A DNA stretch of 34,909 bases from Rickettsia typhi (GCA_945865485.1 CAMBEC010000012.1:5001-39909), one strand, 5' to 3'. Counted from the stretch's first letter, positions 17,382 to 26,696 are shown. Made by a program: numbers and translations. The notes: generated by a model not told the origin, from the letters alone.

Positions 17382-17448
17382 CTATCTATAGTTACATTAT
17401 GCAATGTAATCTGCACTTAAAGTTTAATTAAGAGGTTTGCAAAAACTA

Positions 17449-18660
17449 ATGAGTAAAAATTACAACTCAATTACAATTAATGGTAGAAGCACCCCTAGTA
17501 GTAGCAATGCTGGGGGTAATAGTTATTCGGGTAGTAGCAGGCGTGGAGGAGAATCGCACACCGATAGAGGGCAAAATTACAATTCTGGAGGAAGTGATAA
17601 TCAGAATAGCGCTAGTTCCGCAACATACACAGGTAATGGTAATTCCCAGGGACTTGGCAAACAATATGCTCCTGCAGAAGTATTAGGATCACCAGGTAAT
17701 ACAAGTAAAAATGTTTATGGGGACAGTGGGCCTATTGACGATATTATAGCTTTTTGTAGAAAAAAATCAGGTGACTGCTGGGGCAGCAACGCTCTTTACC
17801 ACGGAGCTGGTGGCGTCGATGGCCCATTATACGTAAAAGCTATTAATCTAGGCAGAACAGATATGCATGATAAGGATGCAGGTAACCTGTTTTACGTATT
17901 AAGAGATTTTAACTTTAATCTTGATATTATCAATTTATCTAATAATAAACTCGGAAATGTGGCTGTTGAATCTATGATATATGGGATCACTTGTCTGCAG
18001 TATCAAACTTTGTATAATCCAAGTAATTGGCAACCTTATCTGAGTACAATAAAAACAGTACAAAGCGTTGTAAACATCAACCTGAGTAATAACCAAATAA
18101 GAGACGATGGTGCTAAATTGCTTGCCCATTATTTGGGAAATGGTAGCCTTCCTCATCTAAAGTCTCTTGACGTCTCGGGAAATTTAATTACACTGACTGG
18201 TGAGGGGTATTTCGCTAAGGCTATGCAAAATAATGTAGTTAAAGATATGTATATTACTTTAAAAAATGTTGGCGGTCTAACAAGGAAAGATTACTATGCT
18301 CCAGTTTTGAAACAAGTATTGAAAGATGCTAAAGCTAATGGAGTTGATATAAAAAATATTGTTGTAAATAAAAGTTTGATAGCTTCCATTAAAGACCATA
18401 CTGAGATGTCTTGGAATATAGGAATTAATTTTCTTAAATGTAAATTTGTTCCTGTTTTAGAAGCTCCTTCATTGGCTGCGGGTGCATTCGTTTTAGCTTA
18501 TCCTAAACATGTTATATCTAAAATATTTAGTCCAACAGAAACTTTAGCTTGCGTCGTCGATGGGTTTAAAGAAGAGTTTAATACTGATTTAGGTGCAAAA
18601 ATAGCAGTTAGAGATTTAGAACTTATGGGTGTTGATGAATTTATTTATACTCTGGAATAA
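17449..18660 (+). CDS. Leucine-rich-repeat protein with low-complexity leader
   Basis: This 403-residue protein has no named family that I recognise. Residues 1-75 are disordered Ser/Gly/Asn-rich text (NSYSGSSRRGGESHTDRG). The middle carries ribonuclease-inhibitor-type leucine-rich repeats: LDIINLSNNKLGN, VVNINLSNNQIRDDGAKLLA and LKSLDVSGNLITLTGEG. The C-terminal third is mixed helical and unrecognised. There is no signal peptide or membrane anchor. Such repeats bind other proteins and are common in host-directed proteins of intracellular bacteria, so a secreted effector is possible but unproven. A TTG at 17437 opens the frame; the ATG at 17449, after AGAGG (17431-17435), is preferred. Its stop overlaps the start of the DUF805 gene (TAATG), so the two are probably co-translated. 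The pair lies opposite to and between ccmA and ccmB. Confidence 0.8.
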   Translation: MSKNYNSITINGRSTPSSSNAGGNSYSGSSRRGGESHTDRGQNYNSGGSDNQNSASSATYTGNGNSQGLGKQYAPAEVLGSPGNTSKNVYGDSGPIDDIIAFCRKKSGDCWGSNALYHGAGGVDGPLYVKAINLGRTDMHDKDAGNLFYVLRDFNFNLDIINLSNNKLGNVAVESMIYGITCLQYQTLYNPSNWQPYLSTIKTVQSVVNINLSNNQIRDDGAKLLAHYLGNGSLPHLKSLDVSGNLITLTGEGYFAKAMQNNVVKDMYITLKNVGGLTRKDYYAPVLKQVLKDAKANGVDIKNIVVNKSLIASIKDHTEMSWNIGINFLKCKFVPVLEAPSLAAGAFVLAYPKHVISKIFSPTETLACVVDGFKEEFNTDLGAKIAVRDLELMGVDEFIYTLE

Positions 18661-19019
18661 TGTTAAAAACACTCTTAAATAGTTGTACAAAAAATTATCT
18701 TAGATTTGATGGAAGATGTTCTAGAAAAGAATATGTATTTTTTACTATTTTTTTATTGGTTGTATTTATAACAACTCATTACTTATATCAAGCTAGAGAG
18801 GATTATGATAATCTTAGCTTTGTATTTGCTATATTTTCATTGTTTTTATTTGTTAATGATTTTGCCATAACAGCAAGAAGATTTCATGATCTAAACTCTA
18901 GTGGATGGTGGCAATTAATTTTATTTTTTGTACCTCTTGCACAAATTTTATTTATAGGGCTGTTCTTTTTTAAAGGCACTCCTGGTCCAAACAAATATGG
19001 CGACCCTCCTATTGTTTAA
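18660..19019 (+). CDS. DUF805 family small membrane protein
   Basis: This 119-residue inner-membrane protein matches DUF805: an N-terminal FDGRCSRKEYVFF (the G-R-x-s-R-x-E-Y motif), a central AITARRFHDLNSSGWWQLI, and the end GTPGPNKYGDPP. Three or four hydrophobic segments are visible. The molecular role of the family is not established; members occur in phage, stress and unknown contexts. It starts inside the LRR gene's stop codon (TAATG, one-base overlap), which points to a shared function or at least shared expression. Only 20 bases separate its end from the convergent end of ccmA, so both stop within a tight junction. Confidence 0.88.
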   Translation: MLKTLLNSCTKNYLRFDGRCSRKEYVFFTIFLLVVFITTHYLYQAREDYDNLSFVFAIFSLFLFVNDFAITARRFHDLNSSGWWQLILFFVPLAQILFIGLFFFKGTPGPNKYGDPPIV

Positions 19020-19039
19020 AAGGGGGTAGAAAATTTTTG

Positions 19040-19660
19040 TTATTCAATATTGTTATTATAATAATCATTTAAATCAATAATTTGTGCAGTTTTTATTTCC
19101 GGTTCGTCATGGCTTGCGAGGAAGGCTATTCCGCCATTATCTGCGTGTGAAATAATAAGATGCATAAGTTTCTTTTTAGCTTCATCATCTAAGTTAGAGT
19201 CAACCTCATCAAGAAGCCATAACTTGGACTGGCAGGCAATTAATCTAGCAAGAGCTACTTTTTTTTGGTTTCCTGCTGAAAGCTCTAGGCACCGCGTGCT
19301 TAAAATATTTTGTAAACCAAAATACATTATTGCTGCATCAATTAGAATTTCTGAATTATACAGTTTTGACCAAAAGCTTATATTTTCAAATACGGTTAAT
19401 TCGGGTTTTATTGCATAGCGGTGTCCAATGTAAGTACAATAAGGTTTTTTTAGCATTGCAAGTGGTAATGAATCTTTGCTAAAAGTTATTTTGCCTGAAC
19501 TAGGTTGTTGAATGTCAGCAAGCATCCTTAATAGAGATGATTTTCCTGCTCCGTTTCTTCCTTTTAAGTAAACAATAGAGGAAGGAAGAAAACTCATTGA
19601 AACGCCTCTAAAGAGTTCATTTTCGTTGATAGAAAATCCTAGAGAGTGTAGTGATAGCAT
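19040..19660 (-). CDS. ccmA: Heme exporter ATP-binding protein CcmA
   Basis: CcmA is the ATPase of the cytochrome c maturation ABC complex. In the 206-residue protein the Walker A is GRNGAGKS (34-41), the signature LSAGNQKKVALARL, the Walker B LWLLDEVDSNLD and the switch histidine lies in LASHDEP. The length is normal. The frame opens at a TTG (19669), but the ATG at 19660 gives the standard start MLSLHSLGFS. It should work with CcmB, whose gene is downstream on the same strand, and with CcmC, CcmE and CcmF, which are not in this window. The LRR-DUF805 pair separates it from ccmB. Confidence 0.92.
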   Translation of the reverse strand: MLSLHSLGFSINENELFRGVSMSFLPSSIVYLKGRNGAGKSSLLRMLADIQQPSSGKITFSKDSLPLAMLKKPYCTYIGHRYAIKPELTVFENISFWSKLYNSEILIDAAIMYFGLQNILSTRCLELSAGNQKKVALARLIACQSKLWLLDEVDSNLDDEAKKKLMHLIISHADNGGIAFLASHDEPEIKTAQIIDLNDYYNNNIE

Positions 19661-19951
19661 AAAATTCAAGTGTTTATAAAACTATTAGTAACAAATTTAT
19701 AGACAAAAACAACGAATCTTCTTGTTGTTGTGTTTCAGTTTAATTAACATCATTGATGTACATAGTCAAAGAAATACGGACTATTAATACCTAAGTCCCA
19801 TTATTTAAATGACACAACGAATTTTGTGGATCTCCTTTGTGCTCACCTAATAAATATAGGCTGCGCAAGATCATCCTGAAATTCATTTGTCTCATTTAGC
19901 CTGGGATTTGGTATAAGTCGTGTGTAAATTTTATTTAGAGGGGTTTTTATT
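19661..19951. other. Intergenic region upstream of acnA and ccmA
   Basis: This 291-base divergent region must hold the promoters for both acnA and ccmA. It contains a degenerate copy of the repeat family (ATCATCCTGAAATTCA near 19870, with CTGGGATTTGGTATAAG near 19901). A possible weak promoter for acnA (TTGTCT 19887, TATAAG 19912, spacer 19) falls inside that repeat. Nothing else is recognisable. Confidence 0.4.
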
Positions 19952-22603
19952 ATGGCTATAGATTTTAATTCAAAATATGCTAAGCGAATTAAATTAGATA
20001 ACGTCGAATACAACATGTTCGATGTAAAGAAAGCGGCCTCAGATAGTGGTTTTGCACTAGAAAAATTACCTTATTGTCTTAGAGTGCTGGCAGAAAATGT
20101 TCTAAGGCACGGCTATGGTGACTCTATAAAATCATTTAAAGCATGGCTTCAAAATAAAACTTCGGAAGATGAAATAAATTACCTGCCAGCTAGAGTCTTA
20201 ATGCAAGATTTTACAGGAGTTCCGGCAATAGTTGATCTTGCTTCAATGCGTGATGCTATGCAGGTGTTAGGAGGGGATCCGTTAAAAATAAACCCACTAA
20301 TTCCAGTAGATTTGGTAATTGATCATTCTGTTCAAGTTGATTCTTACGGTAAGAATGACTCTTTTGCTCAGAACGTTCAAAAAGAGTTCGAGCGCAATAA
20401 TGAGCGTTATGAATTTCTAAAATGGGGGCAAAAGAGCTTTAAAAACTTTAGAGTGGTTCCGCCTGGAACTGGTATTTGTCATCAAGTAAATCTAGAATGT
20501 TTGGCGCAAGTAGTTCATGTGGAAGAAACCGAAAAGGGAAATTTTGCTTATCCCGATACTCTAGTTGGGACAGATAGCCATACAACAATGGTTAATGCTC
20601 TTTCGGTTCTGGGGTGGGGAGTTGGTGGAATTGAAGCAGAAGCGGCAATGCTTGGTCAGCCATTACCTATGATTCTTCCGGAGGTTATCGGATTCAAGCT
20701 AACAGGCAAAGTTGCTAAGAACATAACAGCAACTGATTTAGTTCTCACGGTAACTGAAATATTACGTAAAAAGGGAGTAGTGGGTAAATTTGTTGAGTTT
20801 TTTGGCCCAGGTCTTGACTCCTTATCTTTAGCAGATAGAGCGACAGTGTCAAACATGGCTCCTGAATATGGTGCTACATGCGGATTTTTTCCTGTAGATG
20901 ATGAAACTTTAAAGTATTTAACGCTTACAGGGCGCGATAAACATAAAGTTAAACTAGTAGAAGAGTATGCAAAGCTTCAGGGGATGTGGAGAGAAGATCA
21001 CCAAGCGGTGTATACTGATGTTATTGAGTTAAATATGGATAATTTGGAACCTTCGCTTGCTGGCCCAAGGCGCCCTCAAGATCGAGTTAAGCTTTCAGAT
21101 ATGAAAAACAACTTTATTGAAGCATTGCCAACTTTTGTAGCAAATGCAGATATAAATCAAAAACATAAAGTAGGTAATGGAGATTACTCTATTGGTCATG
21201 GTGATGTTGTGATAGCAGCGATTACAAGTTGCACCAATACATCTAACCCATCTGTGATGATAGCGGCGGGTATTGTTGCTGAAAAAGCTAGCAAACTAGG
21301 TATAAAATCAAAACCATGGGTAAAAACTTCTCTAGCTCCTGGTTCACAAGTAGTTACAGAATATTTGAGCAAAAGCGGATTAGATAGATATCTAGATAAT
21401 TTAGGGTTTAACCTAGTTGGCTATGGTTGCACAACATGTATTGGTAATTCTGGACCATTGGAGTCAGAAATTGAGAAAGTAATTAAAGATAGTGAGTTAG
21501 CAGTAGCTTCGGTACTTTCAGGAAATAGGAATTTTGAAGGTAGAATTCATCCTTTTGTTAGAGCTAATTATCTTGCTTCTCCTCCTCTAGTTGTTGCCTA
21601 TGCAATAGCTGGTAGTGTTGATATAGATTTGGATAAGGATCCGATTGCTACTACGGCTACTGGACAAAAAGTTTTCCTAAAAGATATTTGGCCTACTCAA
21701 GAAGAAATAAAGGCGTATATGAGTTCTTGTGTTACTCCTTCTATGTTTTCTTCAAAATATAAAGACGTATTTCGTGGGGATAAAAACTGGCAAAATATTC
21801 AGGCTATTGAAAGCCAAACGTATGATTGGAAGCCATCTACCTATATAAACAACCCTCCGTATTTTGTCGATATAGCTAAGCCAAAAGTAGCGCTTAATGA
21901 CATTAAAAATGCTAGGGTCCTTGCATTATTTGGCGATTCAATAACAACAGATCATATATCACCGGCAGGCTCGATAAGCAAAACAAGTCCAGCTGCGCAG
22001 TTTTTAATGAGTCATGGAGTTTCACCGGCTGGGTTTAATTCTTACGGTTCAAGGCGGGGAAATCATGAAGTTATGATGCGTGGTACCTTTGCCAATGTAA
22101 GAATTAAAAACTTATTATGTGCTGGAGTTGAAGGAGGAGTAACTATTAATCACCTGACCGGTCAACAGATGAGTATTTATGATGCAGCTATGGAATATAA
22201 AAAGAAATCAGTTCCACTTGTGATTTTTGCCGGTAAAGAATATGGTACAGGATCTTCTCGTGATTGGGCTGCAAAAGGAACTAGTTTATTAGGTGTAAAA
22301 GCCGTAGTAGCGGAAACTTTTGAACGTATTCATCGTTCAAATTTAGTTGGAATGGGTGTGTTACCTATTTCTTTTAACTCAGGAGTAACATGGAAAAGTT
22401 TAGGCTTGAAAGGTAATGAAGAAATTAGTATTTTGGGTATTACAGACGATATTAAGCCGTATCATCCACTTAAGTGTTTGATAAAAAAAGCCGGTGGTAA
22501 TAATGAAACTGTAGACGCAACATTACAGGTGTATACTGATAACGAAGTAGAATATATAAAGCATGGCAGTATACTTGGTGCGGTAATAAAGAGTTTAAAA
22601 TAG
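19952..22603 (+). CDS. acnA: Aconitate hydratase A
   Basis: This is the TCA-cycle enzyme that interconverts citrate and isocitrate through a 4Fe-4S cluster. The 883-residue length and domain order fit the AcnA/IRP1 group. Cluster ligands are Cys427 (in TSCTNTSNP) and Cys493 and Cys496 (in GCTTCIGNSGPL). The swivel domain has the substrate-binding block KEYGTGSSRDWAAKG and the FGDSITTDHISPAGSI segment. The early block DLVIDHSVQVDSYG and the GTDSHTTMVNALSVLGWGVGGIEAE block are also standard. The ATG has GAGGGG about nine bases upstream, a strong ribosome binding site. A small membrane-protein gene follows after 11 bases, probably in the same transcript. Confidence 0.98.
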   Translation: MAIDFNSKYAKRIKLDNVEYNMFDVKKAASDSGFALEKLPYCLRVLAENVLRHGYGDSIKSFKAWLQNKTSEDEINYLPARVLMQDFTGVPAIVDLASMRDAMQVLGGDPLKINPLIPVDLVIDHSVQVDSYGKNDSFAQNVQKEFERNNERYEFLKWGQKSFKNFRVVPPGTGICHQVNLECLAQVVHVEETEKGNFAYPDTLVGTDSHTTMVNALSVLGWGVGGIEAEAAMLGQPLPMILPEVIGFKLTGKVAKNITATDLVLTVTEILRKKGVVGKFVEFFGPGLDSLSLADRATVSNMAPEYGATCGFFPVDDETLKYLTLTGRDKHKVKLVEEYAKLQGMWREDHQAVYTDVIELNMDNLEPSLAGPRRPQDRVKLSDMKNNFIEALPTFVANADINQKHKVGNGDYSIGHGDVVIAAITSCTNTSNPSVMIAAGIVAEKASKLGIKSKPWVKTSLAPGSQVVTEYLSKSGLDRYLDNLGFNLVGYGCTTCIGNSGPLESEIEKVIKDSELAVASVLSGNRNFEGRIHPFVRANYLASPPLVVAYAIAGSVDIDLDKDPIATTATGQKVFLKDIWPTQEEIKAYMSSCVTPSMFSSKYKDVFRGDKNWQNIQAIESQTYDWKPSTYINNPPYFVDIAKPKVALNDIKNARVLALFGDSITTDHISPAGSISKTSPAAQFLMSHGVSPAGFNSYGSRRGNHEVMMRGTFANVRIKNLLCAGVEGGVTINHLTGQQMSIYDAAMEYKKKSVPLVIFAGKEYGTGSSRDWAAKGTSLLGVKAVVAETFERIHRSNLVGMGVLPISFNSGVTWKSLGLKGNEEISILGITDDIKPYHPLKCLIKKAGGNNETVDATLQVYTDNEVEYIKHGSILGAVIKSLK

Positions 22604-22614
22604 TAGATTGATTT

Positions 22615-22971
22615 ATGAATGATGAGATTAAACGATACCTTGAACCAGGAAAAAAGAACCTGATTCTTGTGTATATATTATATTTAGGGGGGATAATTAT
22701 TCCTATTTTACCCGTAATAGGTGTAGTTTTTGCTTTTGCAAACATGAATCATGATGATAATAGGTGGCGTAGCCACTATATTTTCGCGTTTAGAACTTTT
22801 GGCTTTGGTTTACTTGGAATTTTTGTTGCAATGATTACAACTTTAATTTTTATTGGGCCTATTTTATACATGGTTGTATTCGTGTGGTTTGTGGTTAGGA
22901 GTATTGTTGCTTTACAATTTTTGTTGGAAGGTTCTTCTCATCCTAATCCGTTGACTTTTTGGATAAAGTGA
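22615..22971 (+). CDS. DUF4870-like small membrane protein
   Basis: This 118-residue protein has three to four hydrophobic segments. It carries the pattern of DUF4870/Tic20-like proteins: YLGGIIIPILPVIGVVFAFAN, then NRWRSHYIFAFRTFGFGLLG, then FVWFVVRSIVALQFLLEGSS ending in a PNPLTFW motif. Function is unknown. It starts 11 bases after acnA and is likely co-transcribed, a neighbourhood that gives no clear hint of role. Its stop codon lies in the first unit of an 18-base tandem duplication. Confidence 0.75.
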   Translation: MNDEIKRYLEPGKKNLILVYILYLGGIIIPILPVIGVVFAFANMNHDDNRWRSHYIFAFRTFGFGLLGIFVAMITTLIFIGPILYMVVFVWFVVRSIVALQFLLEGSSHPNPLTFWIK

Positions 22972-23004
22972 GTATTAATAGTGCTTTGAGTATTAATAGT
23001 GCTT
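22969..23004 (+). repeat. Tandem 18-base duplication at a gene end
   Basis: TGAGTATTAATAGTGCTT occurs twice in direct succession, at 22969-22986 and 22987-23004, with no mismatch. The first copy contains the stop codon of the preceding gene, so the duplication is just outside coding sequence and 30 bases before fliF. Confidence 0.85.
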
Positions 23005-23034
23005 AATATTTTGTAACTTAAACTATTTAGTTAG

Positions 23035-24669
23035 ATGCAGGTCATAATTCAGTTTTTTAAGGAGATGAGCCCAATAAGGCTTGCCGCCACCGCTATAACA
23101 ATACTTACGTTCTTAATTTTATTTATCATTTTCGTCTCTAGAATTGGTGACAATGAAATGTCTGTGCTGTATTCTGATCTCGATCTCCAGGATAGTGGTA
23201 AAATAGTTCAGGAACTCGAAAATCGTAAGATACACTATGTTGCCGCGGGTGATGGTAGTATAATAAGAGTACATAAATCTCAAGTGGTTAACGCTAGGAT
23301 TGCTTTGGCTCAGCAAGGATTACCTTCTAGTGGTTCAGTCGTTGGCTATGAGATTTTTGACAAAGAAGACAGTATTGGAGCGACTAATTTTTCACAAAAC
23401 GTTAAACTGATTCGAGCCTTAGAGGGAGAATTAAGCAGAACTATTTCTGCATTTGAACAGGTTGAAAGGGCGAGAGTTCATCTTGTAATGCCGCAGCGCG
23501 AAATTTTTTCTAAGGAAAGGATGGAGCCGCGCGCCTCTGTAGTACTAAAGTTTCGTGGTAGCAAAAGACTTGGTAAATCCGAAATCGATGCGATTAGTCA
23601 CCTAGTTGTGACTTCCGTTCCTGGTTTAGAAATGAAGAGCGTTACAATTGTTGATACGAAAGGAGTTGCTTTAAAGATTGGTTCGTCAGAAGAGTCAGCG
23701 GATTTTGCTGGTGGGAAAAATGATGAAATCAGGATAACAAGTGAAAATAGGTTGCGTAGTGTTATAGAAGAGTTACTTACAAGGAGTCTTGGCCCTGGTA
23801 AAGTAAAAGCTCAAGTTGCTTTAGAGATGAACTTTGATCGTACGGTCATTAATTCTGAAGTATACGATCCAGATGGTTCTGTAGTTAGGTCAGTTCAGTC
23901 AATTGATGAAAAAGAGCAAACACCAGTTGCCAATGGGGCCGGTCAAGATGCTTCAGTTGCCAATAATATACCTGGTGGAGGTAGCGGTGATTCGGCAGCT
24001 AATAAGTTTGCCATTATTGAAAAAAGTGATCAAACAACTAACTACGAAATTTCAAAAACGGTTAAGAATCACATTTCAGAATCCGGTCTTATTACAAAAA
24101 TGTCTATAGGTATTCTTGTAGATGGAGTATATACCACTAATGCAGAAACTGGCGAGCAAATTTATGCTCCTCGGTCGCAAGAGGATTTAGATAAAATTGC
24201 TAATTTAATTAAAGTTGCAGTTGGATTTAATGAGGATCGTAGTGATAAAATTGAAGTCGTAAATATGAAGTTTGCAGCCGAATTTGGTCAATTAGATGAA
24301 GAGACTGATTGGATTAAGGAAGAATTACCAAACTTATTTCAAACTTTGATTTTTGCTATAGTTGTATTATTAATATTAATTACGGTTATAAGGCCTATTG
24401 CTTTAAAGGCTTTTGAAGTTAGAAAGATAGGGAGTGGTGCTGGCGATGATGGTGAGTTTGCACTAGATGGTTTTGGATCTGGTGAAGCTGGTCTTGGGTC
24501 AGTAGGGCCTGACGGTATTCGTAGTGCCATCATTTCTGGGCCGGCTGAGGGGGAGGCTCCGGCAGCATCTAATGGTTCTAGCCCAATTAAGAAAGTTAAT
24601 GATATTGCAGAGGCTAGCCCTCAAGACTTAGTAAATGTTTTAAGAAAATGGCTTAATGAGGAAAATTAA
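23035..24669 (+). CDS. fliF: Flagellar MS-ring protein FliF
   Basis: FliF forms the MS ring in the inner membrane that nucleates the flagellar basal body. The 544-residue protein has an N-terminal membrane helix (about 16-34), the YscJ/FliF ring domains with SVLYSDLDLQDSGKIVQEL, ARIALAQQGLPSSGSVVGYE, NFSQNVKLIRALEGELSRTI and ARVHLVMPQREIF, a middle domain with a Gly/Asn-rich loop (around 300-320), a second membrane helix near 440-455, and a C-terminal tail (EASPQDLVNVLRKWLNE) that should bind FliG. All core parts are present, and the length is normal for alphaproteobacteria. No good ribosome binding site precedes the ATG at 23035. Its stop overlaps the fliG start (TAATG). Confidence 0.96.
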   Translation: MQVIIQFFKEMSPIRLAATAITILTFLILFIIFVSRIGDNEMSVLYSDLDLQDSGKIVQELENRKIHYVAAGDGSIIRVHKSQVVNARIALAQQGLPSSGSVVGYEIFDKEDSIGATNFSQNVKLIRALEGELSRTISAFEQVERARVHLVMPQREIFSKERMEPRASVVLKFRGSKRLGKSEIDAISHLVVTSVPGLEMKSVTIVDTKGVALKIGSSEESADFAGGKNDEIRITSENRLRSVIEELLTRSLGPGKVKAQVALEMNFDRTVINSEVYDPDGSVVRSVQSIDEKEQTPVANGAGQDASVANNIPGGGSGDSAANKFAIIEKSDQTTNYEISKTVKNHISESGLITKMSIGILVDGVYTTNAETGEQIYAPRSQEDLDKIANLIKVAVGFNEDRSDKIEVVNMKFAAEFGQLDEETDWIKEELPNLFQTLIFAIVVLLILITVIRPIALKAFEVRKIGSGAGDDGEFALDGFGSGEAGLGSVGPDGIRSAIISGPAEGEAPAASNGSSPIKKVNDIAEASPQDLVNVLRKWLNEEN

Positions 24670-25688
24670 TGGGAGTTACAGCTAAAGATATTGAAAAATT
24701 AACGGGATCGCAAAAAGTAGCGATAGTATTATTATCATTGTCTGACGAAAACGCTACTAGAATTTTTTCCTTAATGTCAGAAGATGAGATTACTGATATA
24801 TCTCATGCTATGTCTCACCTGGGAGCGGTTAGTCCTGAGGTAATAGATTCAGTTATGGATCAGTTAGCTGGTGGCTTGACTGGTGACTCGATGTTTCTTG
24901 GGAATCTTCACAGCACAGAGCGTTTATTAGAGAAAATACTAGATAAAGATCGTGTTAGTGCACTTATGGATGAAATTCGAGGTCCACAGGGGAGAAATAC
25001 TTGGGAAAAACTAGCTAACGTTAATGAAGAGTTGTTGGCTCTGTATTTTAGAAATGAGCATCCGCAAACAGCCGCTCTGGTTCTTTCGAAAATTTCTCCT
25101 GATCATGCAGCTAAGGTTTTGAGCAATTTGCCAGATGGTTTTGCGTTTGAGATCATTTCAAGAATTTTAAGTATAGGTAGTGTCAAAAAAGAAGTACTTG
25201 AAAGAGTGGAAAGAATTTTACGAGCAGAATTTATTAGTAGTGTAGGCAAAACTCAGAAATATGATAGCTTTGAGATGCTTGCTGAAATATTTAACAATTT
25301 GGATCGAAATAGTGAAAGTAAGTTTATGACTATGCTTGAAGCAAATCTCCCAGATGCTGCTGCAAAAATAAAAGATATGATGTTTACTTTCGATGACCTT
25401 ATTAAAATTGATTCTAAAGGTATACAACGATTACTTCGTGATGTTGAAAAATCTAGACTTACTTTGGCGCTTAAAGGGGCTCCTGATGAGGTTAAAAATG
25501 TACTTTTCTCTAGCATGTCTCAAAGAGCAGCTAAGATCATAGAAGAAGATTTAATGGCGCTAGGATCTGTTAGAGTAAAAGATGTGGACGCTGCAAGAGG
25601 AGATGTTGTTGCCGTAGCTAAGAAGCTTATAGAAGCTGGTGAGATTGATGTAGCATTGAATAGCAACGATGATGAGTTTGTGACTTGA
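24669..25688 (+). CDS. fliG: Flagellar motor switch protein FliG
   Basis: FliG is the C-ring component that contacts the stator and sets rotation. In the 339-residue protein, the N-terminal domain (LTGSQKVAIVLLSLSDENAT) binds FliF. The middle domain has the EHPQTAALVLS motif (130-140), and the C-terminal domain has MFTFDDL (238-244) and the charged torque helix around IQRLLRDVEKSRLTLALKGA. The length and motifs are normal, so it appears functional. It starts one base inside the fliF stop codon and is probably translationally coupled. Confidence 0.96.
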   Translation: MGVTAKDIEKLTGSQKVAIVLLSLSDENATRIFSLMSEDEITDISHAMSHLGAVSPEVIDSVMDQLAGGLTGDSMFLGNLHSTERLLEKILDKDRVSALMDEIRGPQGRNTWEKLANVNEELLALYFRNEHPQTAALVLSKISPDHAAKVLSNLPDGFAFEIISRILSIGSVKKEVLERVERILRAEFISSVGKTQKYDSFEMLAEIFNNLDRNSESKFMTMLEANLPDAAAKIKDMMFTFDDLIKIDSKGIQRLLRDVEKSRLTLALKGAPDEVKNVLFSSMSQRAAKIIEEDLMALGSVRVKDVDAARGDVVAVAKKLIEAGEIDVALNSNDDEFVT

Positions 25689-25934
25689 GGTTATAGTTAT
25701 TTTGCTAGAATTCACTTGTCTTTAAAAGCTTTGTTTTTAATATTGCCAAGTAAATTCAGTAGCCTTATGTGCTGCGTGCAGTCAAGGAAACATTTGGATA
25801 TAAACTGTTTGAAATACTGCAAATGTTATTGTATTTCGTGCTTACAATACCAATCTGGATTATGAGCAATGGTTGTTAAAAGAAAAAATAAAGAGTATGC
25901 TAACTAAACTCAAACGATTATGTAGGTTTTTTTT

Positions 25935-26693
25935 ATGTCAAAGCATGAAAAATTTGAATTGGAAGATCTGCCAAAATCGGCAGTAGTAAATTCTACTTTT
26001 TATAATGAAGAATCGGAAGTTGATAAACTTATTAATGAGGTGGTTACTGAACATCTTATTAAAATAGTTGAAGATAATTCAACTAATAATGATCTAGAAA
26101 GTAAGAAAAGCATTGACGAATCTTCAGAAAGTATTAACATGCATCCTGAGAGTGGGAAAGAGTCCATTGACATAGATTTTGTTAAACAAGAAGCTTTTGC
26201 AAAAGGTTACGATGAGGCGAAGCTTAATTATGAAAAGCAACTAGAAGAGCTTACTTCAGAGAATAAGTTTGCTGATTTATTTAAAGAAAAATTACAGAGT
26301 ATTGTTCCTGCAGTAGAAATTGACTCGCAAATTGCTAAAGTATCAGCAGAAGCTATTGCGGGCATTGCAAAGAAACTACATCTAATATTACCTGCTGATT
26401 TTCAGGAAATTATTAGACATGGTTTGTTTGAGAAGCTAAAAAATTTCTATAAGGAAGGTTTAATTACTTTGACTATTCACCCAGATCGCTATGCTTTCTG
26501 CACAGAAGTTTTGCAATCGGATGAAATTCCTAGTAGATTTAAAGATAATTTTCAAATCATTCAGGACGATAAGTTGAATAAAGATGATTGTAGTTTGGAA
26601 TGGCTAGATACAAGGCTTGAATACAATCAAGAACAGCTTTCAGCTGAAATAGATAAGATAATAGAGCAACTAAAAAGTACGACAAATAGGTAA
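25935..26693 (+). CDS. fliH: FliH-like flagellar export regulator
   Basis: FliH binds the export ATPase FliI and links it to the C-ring. This 252-residue protein has an acidic, Ser-rich N-terminal 75 residues, then a coiled-coil segment (AFAKGYDEAKLNYEKQLEEL) and a C-terminal domain. The C-terminal domain's IHPDRYAFC, FQIIQDDKLNKDDCSLEW and final long helix match the FliH/HrpE/YscL pattern (a D-x-x-L-x-x-g-D-C-x-x-E-W block). Position between fliG and fliN supports the call. It is separated from fliG by 246 bases, so it may have its own promoter. The assignment rests on the C-terminal pattern and context; the N-terminal half is not conserved. Confidence 0.8.
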   Translation: MSKHEKFELEDLPKSAVVNSTFYNEESEVDKLINEVVTEHLIKIVEDNSTNNDLESKKSIDESSESINMHPESGKESIDIDFVKQEAFAKGYDEAKLNYEKQLEELTSENKFADLFKEKLQSIVPAVEIDSQIAKVSAEAIAGIAKKLHLILPADFQEIIRHGLFEKLKNFYKEGLITLTIHPDRYAFCTEVLQSDEIPSRFKDNFQIIQDDKLNKDDCSLEWLDTRLEYNQEQLSAEIDKIIEQLKSTTNR

Positions 26694-26696
26694 AAT

